Origin: Anaerolineae bacterium
Lineage (GTDB): Bacteria; Chloroflexota; Anaerolineae; Aggregatilineales; Aggregatilineaceae
Assembly: GCA_018432315.1 (NCBI GenBank)
Contig: JAHDLB010000029.1
Location: 25,021 to 89,020 of the forward strand
Reading direction: 5' to 3'
DNA length: 64,000 bases
Under the pieces are notes generated by a model, which worked only from the letters and a program-made list of their open reading frames with translations, ran no database searches and was not told the origin of the DNA. Of the stretch, positions 1 to 10,225 are shown one piece after another; position 1 is the stretch's first letter, and every line of letters starts with the position of its first letter. Made by a program: the position numbers and the translations under genes.

Positions 1-1663
1 CGCCGCCCGGATACACGTCGCGCTGCGCTTCGGTCAGCCCGTCCGCGTTGACGAGATGGACGAAGACGCTCCAGTTGCGCGTCATGGGGTGGGTGGCGGT
101 CATGGTGGGCGTCAGCCGGAGATCATCACCCGGCAGCAGCATGCCGGACACGCCCCGGTAGGCGAGGCACAGCGCGTCGCGCTCGGCGCCCGGCTCGGCA
201 AAACAGGCGGCGCGCGCCGGGCCGCTTTCGGGCGTGTCCTCGACCCACGTCGCTTCGGGATCGACCCGGTAGGCGGGGCGGATGGTGGTGAACGGCGTTA
301 TGGCGGCGATCGCGACGAAGACCGCCGCGGCCATGCCCAGGTTGATGCGAAGGGCGGCGGGCGAGCGGCGCGCCCAGTTGGCGAGGCCCACGGCCATCCA
401 CACGCTGAGCGGGGCCAGCGCGGTGAACCACAGCCGCCCCTGTGAGGCGAGCGTGACGCGCGTCCAGCTCAGCAGCGAGACGAAGACGATGACCGGCCAC
501 ATTGCCGCGACACCCCGCGCCAGCCATAGCAAGCGTCCCTCGCGCGAGGGGGGCAGGATAGGCCGCCGGGTGACGAGCAGGAACACCCCATAGGCCAGCC
601 CCAGGACGCTGAACGCGGCCAGGATGTTGAACAGCGTGTAGGTCGCGTCCGGCAGGGGCAGATTGACGCCGCCGAATAGCCCCCAGAAGGACATCATGAA
701 CGTCTCGCGCTCGGTCCATAGCTGGTGCAGGTCCGCCGGGGGGACGCGGCGCCCCACGATGTCGAGAAAGACGTTGATCCCGGTCGCGTCGCCGTACAGG
801 TCGTAATTGCGCCAGTACCACCAGCCCGCGATCAGGATGGTGAGGCCGCCGGAGATCGCGCCGCCGAGGACGACCGGGCGCCAGTCGCGCTGGCGGATCG
901 AGACGAACAGCAGCGCCAGCGCGATCACCGGGAGCAGGAAGCCGATCTGGTATTTGGCGAGCATCCCGGCGCCCGCGGCGAGGCCGAGCGCGACGTAGAA
1001 GCGGCGCGTTAGGGGCGCATCCGCCGCTTTGATCAGCCGCGCGATCAGCAGCAGGATGAGGCTGGCGAGCAGGTTGGACAGGTTGTCGTTGTTGATGGCG
1101 CCGCTGATGAAGGCGAACATGGGGTTGAAGCCGGTGAAGACCGCCGCGGCCAGCGCCAGGGCCGGCTGAGCGGGGAACAGCTCGCGCGCCAGCAGGTACG
1201 TGAGCAGGACGGTGCCCAACCCCATGCCGACCGACAGGAAGCGCACGAGGTGAACGGCCAGCACGGTCCCGCTCCACGGGAACGCCTCGCGCTCAGCATC
1301 GTGCAGCACCATGTTCAGGTTGCGATCGGGCGCGATAGCGCCGATGTCGGCATGGGGATTGATGCGGCGCACGTCGTCCATATCCGACGTGTCGATCCAG
1401 AACGTGGCGAGGGCGCCCAGCAGGTAATACAGCGGCGGCTGGCTCCCTTCCTGCCGCCAGGGGCCGACGTTGGCCGGGTCCTGACGGGGCAGGCCGAAGC
1501 CGTGATCGGCCACATATTTCACCATGGGGTAATGCCACAACTCGTCGGATGCTTCGAACGGCGGCGTGATCACGCTGTAGATTCCGGCCAGTATGACGTA
1601 ACCCACGAGGATGGCGACCAACCAGGGCCGGTGACCTGTCGGGATGGTCTGTGTCGTCTGCAT
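1..1663 (-). CDS. Glycosyltransferase family 39 (PMT/ArnT-like) membrane protein, 3' end cut by window edge
   Basis: Reading from the ATG at 1663 toward position 1, the frame stays open to the edge (554 codons, no stop seen where I translated it), so the C-terminus lies outside. The first segment is a hydrophobic signal-anchor, followed by the motif PPFEASDELWHYP near residue 35; the acidic residues in this first extracytoplasmic loop are the usual catalytic site of GT39/PMT enzymes that move sugars from polyprenyl-phosphate donors. Several hydrophobic stretches follow, and the visible end (NWSVFVHLVN) resembles the soluble C-terminal domain of these proteins. It is the last visible member of a minus-strand glycosyltransferase group, 136 bp after the GT4 gene. 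The acceptor cannot be told from sequence. Confidence 0.85.
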   Translation of the reverse strand, partial: MQTTQTIPTGHRPWLVAILVGYVILAGIYSVITPPFEASDELWHYPMVKYVADHGFGLPRQDPANVGPWRQEGSQPPLYYLLGALATFWIDTSDMDDVRRINPHADIGAIAPDRNLNMVLHDAEREAFPWSGTVLAVHLVRFLSVGMGLGTVLLTYLLARELFPAQPALALAAAVFTGFNPMFAFISGAINNDNLSNLLASLILLLIARLIKAADAPLTRRFYVALGLAAGAGMLAKYQIGFLLPVIALALLFVSIRQRDWRPVVLGGAISGGLTILIAGWWYWRNYDLYGDATGINVFLDIVGRRVPPADLHQLWTERETFMMSFWGLFGGVNLPLPDATYTLFNILAAFSVLGLAYGVFLLVTRRPILPPSREGRLLWLARGVAAMWPVIVFVSLLSWTRVTLASQGRLWFTALAPLSVWMAVGLANWARRSPAALRINLGMAAAVFVAIAAITPFTTIRPAYRVDPEATWVEDTPESGPARAACFAEPGAERDALCLAYRGVSGMLLPGDDLRLTPTMTATHPMTRNWSVFVHLVNADGLTEAQRDVYPGG

Positions 1664-1799
1664 GGCGCCCCAAACAGAAACGGTGAGTCAGGCTGATTCG
1701 AGCGAGAAGTGTACCGGATGCCGGGGCGCTCTGCCAGGGCGGGTTCCCTGCGAGTGCATGACGGATGCCCGGCCAGCGAGCGCAGCGCAGCGCGGGCGC

Positions 1800-2957
1800 T
1801 TACTCCCCGCAGCGCAGTTCTTCGTAGAAAGCGGCGGTGCGCTGGGCGATGGTATCCCAGGCGAACTGGTCGGCCAGCGCGCGGGCATTCGCGCCCATCT
1901 TGGCGCGGAGCGCGTCGTTCTCGGCCAGGTCCTCGATCGCGATGGCGAGCGCGGTGGGGGAGTCCGGCGCGATCATGCGGACGTGGACATCTTCGACGAG
2001 GTCGGGCACGTCCACTTCGGGGTGGGTCGTGATGATCGCGCAGCCGTGGGCCAGCGCGGCCATCAGGCTGCCACGCCGGAACGAGACGCCGTCGCGGTAG
2101 GGGAGCGCGATCAGGTCGGCGGCCATCAGGTGCCCGCTGACGGCGGAATCGTCGACGAACCCCGTCCAGTTGATATGGTCGAGCAGGCCCAGCTCCTCGA
2201 CCATCTGGTCGATCTCGCGCGCGTAGATGATGTTGGCCGGGTCGCTGGTGCCGGTGCGCCCGCCGATCATCAGCAGCTTGACCGGCAGCCCGTTGTTGCG
2301 CGCGATGCGCACGCTTTGCAGCAGCGTTTCGATGCCCTTGCTGGCGTTCAGGAAGCCGAAATAGCCGACGACGACGTCGTTGGGCTGGAATCCCAGCGCG
2401 GCCCGCCATACGGCCCGGTTGTAATCGGCGGGTGGGGTGGGGCGGATGTTCGACCCGATCGGGATGTGTTGCAGCTTCGCGATTGATTTCTCAGCGGAGA
2501 GACGCTCTTCGTCGCCGCGATTGGTTACGATCACGCCGTCGCTGCTGCGCGCCAGAGTGAGCACAGCCTGGTAGCGCAGCGGTCCGGCCTTGGGAAACAG
2601 GTACGGGACCAGCAGATCGTGGAAGGTGGTCACGACGCAGACGCCGCTCAGACGGACCGGCAGAATGTGGATGGAGGCCGCCATGTTGTACGCCGCGGCC
2701 TGGTACTGGATATTCAGGACGTCGAGCTGCTGCGCGGCGGCCCAGCGGCGGATGCGGCTGAGCGTGCCCCAGCCCCACGCGTGGGCGTCGGCGGTGACGT
2801 GCGGCGAGGCGTGGTTGTTGACCTCGGCGGCGCGGTGATCGGTGAACACGAACAACTCGTGCCCCTGCTCGATCAGCGCGCGCGCCAGTTCTTGCGTGAA
2901 CGCGCCGACCCCTCCCTGCATCGGCGGGTATTCGCCGGTAATCTGGCCGATTCTCAT
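1800..2957 (-). CDS. Glycosyltransferase family 4 (GT-B fold)
   Basis: 385 aa. The N-terminus MRIGQITGEYPPMQGGVGAF is the typical GT4 opening, with a glycine-rich donor/acceptor loop after the first beta strand. FGFLNASKGIETLL (about residue 200) is the start of the C-terminal Rossmann domain, and ALPYRDGVSFRRGSL with AHGCAIITT is the sugar-nucleotide binding region, although the classical E-x7-E is altered. No membrane segment is seen, so it should act at the cytoplasmic membrane face. The ATG overlaps the stop of the upstream GT2 gene by 4 bp (ATGA), indicating translational coupling. Its role in making a surface glycan is inferred from neighbours; the exact linkage is unknown. Confidence 0.9.
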   Translation of the reverse strand: MRIGQITGEYPPMQGGVGAFTQELARALIEQGHELFVFTDHRAAEVNNHASPHVTADAHAWGWGTLSRIRRWAAAQQLDVLNIQYQAAAYNMAASIHILPVRLSGVCVVTTFHDLLVPYLFPKAGPLRYQAVLTLARSSDGVIVTNRGDEERLSAEKSIAKLQHIPIGSNIRPTPPADYNRAVWRAALGFQPNDVVVGYFGFLNASKGIETLLQSVRIARNNGLPVKLLMIGGRTGTSDPANIIYAREIDQMVEELGLLDHINWTGFVDDSAVSGHLMAADLIALPYRDGVSFRRGSLMAALAHGCAIITTHPEVDVPDLVEDVHVRMIAPDSPTALAIAIEDLAENDALRAKMGANARALADQFAWDTIAQRTAAFYEELRCGE

Positions 2958-3943
2958 GTCGTGTTGTCACCTGGCGCGGGCTGCGCCGTGCGTGCCAGCG
3001 CGCGGATCACCTGGACGTAGGTGGCGATGCGCGCGCGGCGCATAGGACGTTTGGACCCCAGGAGGGCTTTGATCCCTTCCTGGGCAAGCTGGACCACGTA
3101 GCTTAACAACAGAAAGGCCCGCAAAGCAAATGCGAAGGCCCGCCCGTGGTAGGTGCGAAAGTAGCGCAGCTTGCTTTGCTGGAAGTAGATATGCTTCTGC
3201 GCCTGGGCCTGCTCGGTGCTCTTACCGCCGTGGTGGGTGATGGTCGCATCGCCCACGTAGGCGACGCGCCAGCCGGCGTTTTTGGCCCGGCGGCACCAGT
3301 CCAGTTCTTCCGAGAACATCACGTAGCCGGTGTCCAGCCCGCCGATCTGCTTGTAGACCTCGCGGCGGGCGATCAGCGCGCAGCCCTGGACCCAATCGAC
3401 GTCGAAAGTGCCGTCGTCAGGCTGGTCGGTCACGTAAAAGCGTTCCAGCAGGCGGCGCGGCGCGTAGCCCTGGAGCCACGTGCTCTCGAACAGGGCGGTG
3501 AGGGGCGTCGGGAAGCGCCGCCGCGTCGATTGGACGGTGCCGTCCGTGTTCAGGACGCGCGGGCCGGCAATGCCCACCGCCGGGTTGCCGTCCAGGTACG
3601 CGACCAGGCGATTCAGCGCGCCGTCATGCACGATCGTATCCGGGTTGAGGAGCATCACGTAGCGCCCGCGCGCGGCGGCAAGGCCCAGGTTGTTGCCACG
3701 CGTGAAGCCGACGTTGTCCGCCTGGGGCATCAGGCGGGCCCACGGGTAACGCTCGCGGACAGTGTCCACTGTGCCATCCTGGCTCGCCGAGTCGACGACG
3801 ATCACTTCGACGAGCAGCGCGCCGTCGCCGTGCGGTGTGCCGTCCGGACCGGCCAGCGCGACCGGCCCGCGAGCGATGCTGTCCAGGCAGTCGGCCAGCA
3901 GGGCGGCCACGTTCCAACTGACGATGATGATTGATAGATCCAT
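2954..3943 (-). CDS. Glycosyltransferase family 2 (rhamnosyltransferase-like)
   Basis: 329 aa GT-A enzyme. MDLSIIIVSWN starts the nucleotide-binding fold; VDSASQDGT and MLLNPDTIV (about residue 97) carry the usual metal and donor-binding acids, and FSEELDWCRRAKNAGW (about residue 220) is the catalytic ED-type motif seen in rhamnosyltransferase-like GT2 proteins. The C-terminal part holds a hydrophobic stretch that may attach it to the membrane. It starts 15 bp after the preceding membrane protein gene and overlaps the GT4 gene by 4 bp, so the three probably form one transcript. A link with GDP-D-rhamnose made by the gmd/rmd genes 5 kb away is possible but is inference. Confidence 0.9.
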   Translation of the reverse strand: MDLSIIIVSWNVAALLADCLDSIARGPVALAGPDGTPHGDGALLVEVIVVDSASQDGTVDTVRERYPWARLMPQADNVGFTRGNNLGLAAARGRYVMLLNPDTIVHDGALNRLVAYLDGNPAVGIAGPRVLNTDGTVQSTRRRFPTPLTALFESTWLQGYAPRRLLERFYVTDQPDDGTFDVDWVQGCALIARREVYKQIGGLDTGYVMFSEELDWCRRAKNAGWRVAYVGDATITHHGGKSTEQAQAQKHIYFQQSKLRYFRTYHGRAFAFALRAFLLLSYVVQLAQEGIKALLGSKRPMRRARIATYVQVIRALARTAQPAPGDNTT

Positions 3944-3958
3944 ACCCGCTCACATGGG

Positions 3959-4480
3959 TCAGGTGGCCGGTTCCAGGCTCAACAGGTCGCCCACGAAACC
4001 GGCGTAATACACGGTGAAGCGCCCCGGATAGGACGGCGCGAGCCGTTTCCAGCGGCGAAACGAGATTCGCAGCTCGACCGCGCCCACCCGGACGCGCGGC
4101 TTGCGCGGCGTGCCGCCGCGTTGGATGGGTCCCGTGGCGCTCTTGACGTCCGGCGAGAAAACGCGCCACGCCGACACGACGACCAGCGCCGCGAACAGCG
4201 CGAGGCTCACCCACAACGCGCTCAGGACGATCCGCTGCCACGGGCGCTGGGCGCGCGGCGCAACCGCCGCCAGCAGGATCGCGTTCAGCAGCACGACGCC
4301 CAGCCCATTGACCAGGTAGCCAACGCTGCGATAGAACAGGCGCTGCCGCTGGCGCTGGCTGAGATAGCCGATACGGTTGAGCGCCAGCTCGTGCGGCGTG
4401 AAGCCGAAAAGCGCCGCCAGCTCGTGCCGGGCCGGATCGTCCGCGGTGCGACCGTTGTCCCCAAACCGACCTGCTATCAC
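3959..4480 (-). CDS. Small membrane protein of unknown function, first gene of the glycosyltransferase operon
   Basis: 173 aa with a GTG start at 4480; no in-frame ATG lies near the N-terminus and the ribosome site is weak, so the start is uncertain. The first 50 residues are soluble (FGFTPHELALNRIGYLSQRQ), then two membrane helices follow at about residues 52-72 and 82-105, and the remainder is a basic cytoplasmic or external tail ending at VGDLLSLEPAT. I recognise no family with certainty. Its 15-bp spacing to the GT2 gene suggests an accessory role at the membrane in glycan assembly, but this rests only on context. Confidence 0.7.
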   Translation of the reverse strand: MIAGRFGDNGRTADDPARHELAALFGFTPHELALNRIGYLSQRQRQRLFYRSVGYLVNGLGVVLLNAILLAAVAPRAQRPWQRIVLSALWVSLALFAALVVVSAWRVFSPDVKSATGPIQRGGTPRKPRVRVGAVELRISFRRWKRLAPSYPGRFTVYYAGFVGDLLSLEPAT

Positions 4481-4637
4481 GCCTTCGACACCCCAAGAAT
4501 CCCGACTTTCAAGGTCATTTTACCAGGAATTTACAAAACGTCTGCACTCAGTTGACATTTGGGGTGGAGAATGGCAGCACGTAAGCGAAACGGCCATCGG
4601 GCCGTGCATTCCGAGAAAGCGGAAGGGAGTCACTGAG

Positions 4638-5390
4638 ATGAACAAGCAGATTCTACGCGTGGGCGTTGTGGTATTGGCGGTGGTGATGGCGCTGGCCCTG
4701 GCGGCGAACGCCCTGGCACAGGGGCCGGGCGGTCGGGACGACCCGTGGCGCGATCGCGGGGAGCAGTTGGGCCAGCGCCTGATCGATAGGGTGGCCGAAC
4801 TGACCGGCGTGTCGTCCGACGAGATCCTGGCAAAACTCCGCGCGGGCGAGTCGCTGATCGACATCGCTGAGGCGAACGGGGTCGAGCGGGACGTCGTGAT
4901 CGACGCGCTGAAGGACGAGGTCGGCGCAGCGATCGACGCGGCGCTCTCGGATGAGAACCTGGGCGCGTATTGGGGAGGTATGATGGCCGGGCGGCTGCAC
5001 GAACCGTTTGCGGCGTGGCTCGATGGCGCGTGGGCGTGGGGCGCGGACCGTTTCGACGCCACGCTGGCCGGGGTGATCGCGGACCTGGGCGGAGTTGAAT
5101 TAGGTGACATGCTGGACGAGCACTTCACGCGCCCGTCGCTGGCGGACATCGCCGAGAGTTACGGCCTGGACCGTGACGCGGTGCTGGCCGAGGCCGAAGC
5201 CCGCGCGACCGACGCGATCAACCAGGCGGTAGCCGACGGCTTCCTCACCCAGGCGCAGGCCGATGCCCTGCTGGATGGGCTGGGCGAGCGGCTCGAGTGG
5301 CGATTCGGCTCGGCGTTTGGGACGATGCACCGGGAGTTCGCCGGGCACTGGGACCGCCATTCGGGCGGGCACGGCAGGATGTGGCGCTGA
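4638..5390 (+). CDS. Secreted protein with two helical repeat units
   Basis: 250 aa. The ATG at 4638 is preceded by a GGAAGGGAG ribosome site; an upstream in-frame extension would precede the signal peptide and is rejected. Residues 1-30 form a clean signal peptide ending ANALAQ. The mature protein has two related units, one starting VAELTGVSSDEILAKLRAGE with SLIDIAEANGVERDVV, the other with SLADIAESYGLDRDAVLAEA followed by AVADGFLTQAQADALLDGL. Such units occur in extracellular proteins of Gram-positive bacteria and Chloroflexota, but no function is established that I can name. The tail is Gly/His rich (HWDRHSGGHGRMW). It is monocistronic, closed by the terminator at 5418-5450. Confidence 0.85.
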   Translation: MNKQILRVGVVVLAVVMALALAANALAQGPGGRDDPWRDRGEQLGQRLIDRVAELTGVSSDEILAKLRAGESLIDIAEANGVERDVVIDALKDEVGAAIDAALSDENLGAYWGGMMAGRLHEPFAAWLDGAWAWGADRFDATLAGVIADLGGVELGDMLDEHFTRPSLADIAESYGLDRDAVLAEAEARATDAINQAVADGFLTQAQADALLDGLGERLEWRFGSAFGTMHREFAGHWDRHSGGHGRMWR

Positions 5391-5417
5391 TCGTTCGCGC
5401 CGCGCACCGATAAATCG

Positions 5418-5450
5418 AAGCGGGCACCTGCGGGTCAGGCGCCCGCTTTT
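5418..5450 (+). terminator. Rho-independent terminator between convergent genes
   Basis: A GCGGGC / GCCCGC stem, continued inside by CCTG / CAGG around a small loop, is followed by TTTT at 5447-5450. It lies between the secreted repeat protein (plus) and the CocE-type hydrolase (minus), and could also slow minus-strand transcription. Confidence 0.7.
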
Positions 5451-5458
5451 CGTGCAGC

Positions 5459-7300
5459 TCAGTTCGCCGGGATGACCGGCAGCACGACGTGGGACGGGAA
5501 ACCGGCGGCGCGGTGAACCGTCACCGTGGGCGGCGGGTCGAGTTGGGGCGTCTGGAACGTGTCCGCATCGGCACCGGTCACGGTGATGCGGATGCGATTG
5601 CCGGCGTCGAAGACGTTCGACGTGGGCTGCAGGTCGAACACGAGCTCGACCGGCGTGCCGTCCGGCAGCGGGATGATGTCCGCCTCGAAACTGCGGTGAA
5701 AGGGCAGCCCCAAATTGTTCCACGGCGCGGCTGCCGTCGCGCGGTGCGACGCGCGCAGCACGCCTTCCGTGATGTACGTGGACCGTCCACGCCGGTCGAC
5801 TTCTTCGAGATACACGAAGAAATCGCCGTCGCTGGCGGTCGATTTGACCCACAGATGGGCGACCGGGTGCCCGGTGATCTCCAGGTCCGTTTCCAGCGGC
5901 GGGGTGGTGTAGGTCAGGCTCTTTTCGTCGTTGGGACGCATGTCCGCGTAGCCGTAGCCGCCGCCGAAGCCATCCGTCCAGCGGGTGGTGTCGCCCGTCG
6001 TGGTCGAATAGTCGACCGTGTAGGCGTCCTGGCTGTGCCCCGCTTCGGGCGGCTCGGCGAGCAGCAGCCCATCGTTGATCGACTCGACGCTGCCGGATGG
6101 GCCAGCGTGGAAGTAGTACGCGGTGGGCCGCGTCTGGGGCAGGGGCCACTCGTCCGCCGTGCGCCACGCATCGCCGCGCGGCGCGCCCATCACGTTGTAC
6201 ACGATCGGCGGCTCGTCCATGATCCCGTTGTCGATACCCTTGAGCCAGTAGTCGTACCAGCGCAGGTGCTCGATACCGAGATCGAAGCCGCCGCTGCCGT
6301 TGTGCGACCACGGCGTCATGACGATCTTCTGGGGGACGGTGAGGTTGGCGAACCACAGCAGCGCGTCGCGCGGGTACATGTCGAACCAGCCGCCCAGGTG
6401 ATAGATCGCCACGCCGGACGCGTTGATCGCGTCGAGGTAGGTCGAAGGGCTTAGCTCGGTGAACAGCGCGGCCTCGCCGGTGTTCTCGCGGCTGTCACGG
6501 AACGGGTTGGCGGTCGCCAGCGTGTAGATGTTGGTGTTGTCGACGTGCTCGGCCATCGCCGCCGCGCGGAGTTCGCCATCCGGATCGTCATCGACCGGCG
6601 CGGCGGGCAGGAGCTTGTCGAGCAGGATGGTGTTGCCGCCCCAGTTGCGCACGAAGTTCTCGTTGAAGACGCCGCCCGGATAGACGAACGTGTAGAGGTC
6701 AAACATCGCCATCATGGGGAAGATGGCTTTGAGGTGCGGCGGTTGCGTGCTGGCGGCGGTGTACTGCGTGATGCCCAGGTACGACAGGCCGTACATCCCG
6801 ACGTTGCCGTTACTCCACGGCTGGGCGGCGAACCACTCGGTCAGGTCATAGGCGTCGAGCGCTTCCTGGCGGGTGAACTCGCCCGCGCGAGTGCCGAACG
6901 ACGCGCCGCCGCCGCGCACGTCCGCCGCCGCGACGACATACCCGTAGCGAATGATTTGCGCGAGTTCGGGGGCCTGGTCGAGAATGGTCGTCAGCGTGCC
7001 GTCGCGGTCGATGCGCGCGCGGTGATAGCGGTGGAAGGTCCAGATCACCGGCAGGGGATCGCTCACCGGCGCGCCGTCCACTGCCGGGCGAAAGATATCG
7101 ACGGCCAGCCGCGTGCCATCGCGAGCGGGCACGTACTGCGAAACACGCACCCAGTCATCGTACAGCGGCTCGGAATAGCCCCGGTACTCGCCGAAGCGCG
7201 AAACCCGGTCCGGGCTTTGCGCCGCGGTCGGCGCGAGCGCAGGCATCCCCACGAACAAGACCAGCAGCAGAACGAGTCCCACAGAAAGAACCGTCTTCAT
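5459..7300 (-). CDS. Secreted CocE/NonD-family hydrolase (X-Pro dipeptidyl-peptidase fold)
   Basis: 613 aa. The ATG at 7300 follows GGAAGGAG and begins a signal peptide ending at about residue 29 (PTAAQS); an alternative ATG at 7337 has no ribosome site. The nucleophile elbow is YGLSYLG, with Ser173, in an alpha/beta hydrolase domain containing the family motif ADVRGGGAS. A lid region and a C-terminal jelly-roll domain follow (ETDLEITGHPVAHLWV; NRIRITVTGAD), as in cocaine esterase and X-Pro peptidases. The likely substrates are acyl esters, amides or peptides outside the cell; the real one is unknown. It lies 46 bp after tatD and may be read through from the rmd-gmd-tatD transcript. Confidence 0.9.
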   Translation of the reverse strand: MKTVLSVGLVLLLVLFVGMPALAPTAAQSPDRVSRFGEYRGYSEPLYDDWVRVSQYVPARDGTRLAVDIFRPAVDGAPVSDPLPVIWTFHRYHRARIDRDGTLTTILDQAPELAQIIRYGYVVAAADVRGGGASFGTRAGEFTRQEALDAYDLTEWFAAQPWSNGNVGMYGLSYLGITQYTAASTQPPHLKAIFPMMAMFDLYTFVYPGGVFNENFVRNWGGNTILLDKLLPAAPVDDDPDGELRAAAMAEHVDNTNIYTLATANPFRDSRENTGEAALFTELSPSTYLDAINASGVAIYHLGGWFDMYPRDALLWFANLTVPQKIVMTPWSHNGSGGFDLGIEHLRWYDYWLKGIDNGIMDEPPIVYNVMGAPRGDAWRTADEWPLPQTRPTAYYFHAGPSGSVESINDGLLLAEPPEAGHSQDAYTVDYSTTTGDTTRWTDGFGGGYGYADMRPNDEKSLTYTTPPLETDLEITGHPVAHLWVKSTASDGDFFVYLEEVDRRGRSTYITEGVLRASHRATAAAPWNNLGLPFHRSFEADIIPLPDGTPVELVFDLQPTSNVFDAGNRIRITVTGADADTFQTPQLDPPPTVTVHRAAGFPSHVVLPVIPAN

Positions 7301-7346
7301 GGCGCGAAGATCTCCTTCCGACCCGAATGTGAACTTCATCACCAGT

Positions 7347-8150
7347 TTAATCGGCGGGCGTGGGCAGGGCAAACAGGCGTTCGGCGTTGGCCGTGGTCTG
7401 AGCGGCGAAGGCGTCGTCAGGCAGCGTGTGCAGCGCGGCGACCCGCTCGGCGATGTAGCGCACATAGGCCGGCTTGTTGGGCCAGCGCCCGCGGCGCGGC
7501 TCCGGCGTGAGGAACGGGCCATCCGTCTCGACTAGGACGCGGTCGAGCGGGACGCGCGCCGCGATACGCCGGAGGTCGTCGGCCTTCTTGAACGTCACCG
7601 GGCCGGTGAAGCCCAGGTAAAACCCGATCGCCAGGCCGCGCTCGGCGGCGGACTGCGGCGCGGAGAACGAGTGCAGCACGCCGGGGCGGTCGCGCAGGGC
7701 ACCGGGCAGGGTAGGGGTCCACGCGGCGAGGATGTCCAGCACGTCGTCGCTGGCCTCGCGGTTATGGATGATCACCGGCAGCCCCAGGTCCGCGGCCAGG
7801 GCGAGCTGCGCTTCGAAGGCGCGCCACTGCTGCGCCCTGGGGGAGTTGTCCCGGTAATAGTCCAGGCCGATCTCGCCGATCGCGATCACCTTCGGATGGG
7901 CGGCCATCTCGCGCAGCGCGTCCAGCATGGGTTCGTCGAAGTCGGCGGTGCTGTTGGGGTGGATGCCTACCGCGGCATACACGCCGGGATAGGCGTCCGC
8001 CAGCCCGACAGCCGCGCGCGAGCGGGCGAGGTCGGTGCCCGGATTGATGATCCGCGTCACACCGGCCTCGGCAGCTTCGCGCACGATGGAATCGCGCACC
8101 GCGTCATAGGCGTCGAAGTCGAGGTGGCAGTGCGTGTCGATCAGGCGCAT
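7347..8150 (-). CDS. TatD-family metal-dependent hydrolase / DNase
   Basis: 267 aa, the normal length. The start at 8150 gives MRLIDTHCHLDFDAYD, which carries the HxH metal site, only 8 bp after the gmd stop. Further ligands are visible in GEIGLDYY (Glu), VIIHNREA (His), VLHSFSAP (His) and VETDGPFLTPEP (Asp), so the two-metal TIM-barrel site is intact. Family members cleave DNA or other phosphodiesters in the cytoplasm in DNA repair and turnover. Nothing in its position suggests a specific sugar role; it is probably a passenger of the rmd-gmd operon. Confidence 0.93.
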   Translation of the reverse strand: MRLIDTHCHLDFDAYDAVRDSIVREAAEAGVTRIINPGTDLARSRAAVGLADAYPGVYAAVGIHPNSTADFDEPMLDALREMAAHPKVIAIGEIGLDYYRDNSPRAQQWRAFEAQLALAADLGLPVIIHNREASDDVLDILAAWTPTLPGALRDRPGVLHSFSAPQSAAERGLAIGFYLGFTGPVTFKKADDLRRIAARVPLDRVLVETDGPFLTPEPRRGRWPNKPAYVRYIAERVAALHTLPDDAFAAQTTANAERLFALPTPAD

Positions 8151-8158
8151 GGCGCGGC

Positions 8159-10128
<1,970 letters not shown>

Positions 10129-10173
10129 GTCGATTCTCTCCAGACGCGGGCGTCTCGCCGCCCGGGCGGGTCC

Positions 10174-10201
10174 ATTATAGCGCGTCGGGTTCGTCGGGCA
10201 A
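10174..10201 (-). promoter_or_regulatory. Sigma-70-like promoter for rmd-gmd-tatD
   Basis: On the minus strand TTGCCC (10196-10201) and TATAAT (10174-10179) are separated by 16 bp, with the start codon 46 bp downstream. Found by eye; the perfect -10 in a GC-rich setting is the main support. Confidence 0.55.
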
Positions 10202-10225
10202 CACGCCGCGCGGCATCGAACCCCG

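Noticed and set aside
4550..4580. Perfect TTGACA upstream of the secreted helical-repeat gene
   Set aside because: No -10 hexamer lies 15-19 bp downstream, so I do not call a promoter.
4520..5149. Long minus-strand frame opposite the secreted repeat gene
   Set aside because: Composition is low-complexity Ser/Arg/Pro typical of a shadow frame, and the plus frame has a signal peptide and ribosome site.
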